From contig JAWWBG010000153.1 in assembly GCA_033721095.1 (NCBI GenBank), forward strand, positions 1-6,440: DNA of 6,440 nt, written 5' to 3'. The stretch is from JAWWBG01 sp033721095 (lineage in GTDB: Bacteria; Actinomycetota; Nitriliruptoria; Nitriliruptorales; Nitriliruptoraceae). A program made the translations under genes and the position numbers. Positions 6,363-6,440 of the stretch are shown one piece after another (within the stretch, counting starts at the first letter, position 1; each line of letters begins with the position of its first letter). A model generated the notes under the pieces. The model was not told the DNA's origin and made no database searches. It saw only the letters and a list, made by a program, of their open reading frames with translations.

Positions 6363-6440
6363 GTGACGGAAGCGCAGACCGGCACGGAGCGCGTCAAGCG
6401 CGGGCACGCCGAGATGCTCAAGGGTGGCGTCATCATGGAC
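6363..6440 (+). CDS. pdxS: Pyridoxal 5'-phosphate synthase lyase subunit PdxS, N-terminal fragment
   Basis: Only the first 26 codons are present; the gene runs off the window. PdxS condenses ribose 5-phosphate, glyceraldehyde 3-phosphate and ammonia (from the PdxT glutaminase) into pyridoxal 5'-phosphate as a dodecamer in the cytoplasm. The visible end matches the highly conserved PdxS N-terminus: TGTERVKRGHAEMLKGGVIM, where family members usually read TGT-x-RVKRGMAEMLKGGVIMD. The acceptor lysine and phosphate-binding residues lie beyond the window. The GTG start is fixed by a strong ribosome-binding site. pdxS also lies near the PIM genes in mycobacteria, so a pdxT gene is expected downstream. 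Confidence 0.93.
   Translation, partial: MTEAQTGTERVKRGHAEMLKGGVIMD

Noticed and set aside
5765..6436. Minus-strand open frame of 223 codons opposite the lipoprotein gene and pdxS start
   Set aside because: No domain or plausible start context. The + strand frame has a ribosome-binding site and a lipobox, and the minus frame would also run opposite the conserved pdxS N-terminus.

Overview
This window comes from a high-GC genome and looks like an actinobacterium outside the best-known mycobacteria and streptomycetes. The grounds are the GC content (about 67-75% in sampled rows of the main genes), frequent GTG starts, and a phosphatidylinositol-mannoside (PIM) gene set, which is a hallmark of Actinomycetota. 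A deep-branching class such as Acidimicrobiia is a guess I cannot test here. All seven genes lie on the + strand. The window opens inside one gene and closes inside another.

Layout: (1) 1-1470 is the 3' three-quarters of thrS, threonyl-tRNA synthetase. (2) 1471-1545 is a short gap with a GC-rich inverted repeat. (3) 1546-4361 is a tightly packed lipid cassette: a CDP-alcohol phosphatidyltransferase of the phosphatidylinositol-phosphate synthase type (pgsA), a PIM acyltransferase of the PatA type, and the mannosyltransferase pimA. (4) An alpha/beta hydrolase (4358-5236) overlaps pimA by 4 nt and belongs to the same translation unit. (5) A LemA-family membrane protein (5278-5844) is followed closely by a small predicted lipoprotein (5864-6274) that I do not recognise and whose GC is clearly lower, near 60%. 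(6) A 88-nt intergenic stretch with several possible hairpins precedes the first 26 codons of pdxS, the pyridoxal 5'-phosphate synthase lyase subunit.

How the genes work together: the pgsA product should make phosphatidylinositol phosphate from CDP-diacylglycerol and inositol phosphate. After dephosphorylation by an enzyme not in this window, PimA adds the first mannose from GDP-mannose, and the PatA-type enzyme acylates that mannose. Together these are the early, cytoplasmic-face steps of PIM synthesis. The order thrS - pgsA - patA - pimA - ... - pdxS matches the remembered mycobacterial neighbourhood (thrS, HIT gene, pgsA1, Rv2611c, pimA, Nudix gene, ..., pdxS). Here there is no HIT gene between thrS and pgsA and no Nudix gene after pimA. 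The alpha/beta hydrolase, lemA and the lipoprotein gene occupy the pimA-pdxS interval instead.

No mobile element, CRISPR array, tRNA, rRNA or defence system was seen. Most of the window is ordinary core metabolism in a conserved order. The points most worth a second look are the small orphan lipoprotein, the hydrolase coupled to pimA, the C-terminal tail of the PgsA-type protein, and the hairpin cluster before pdxS.
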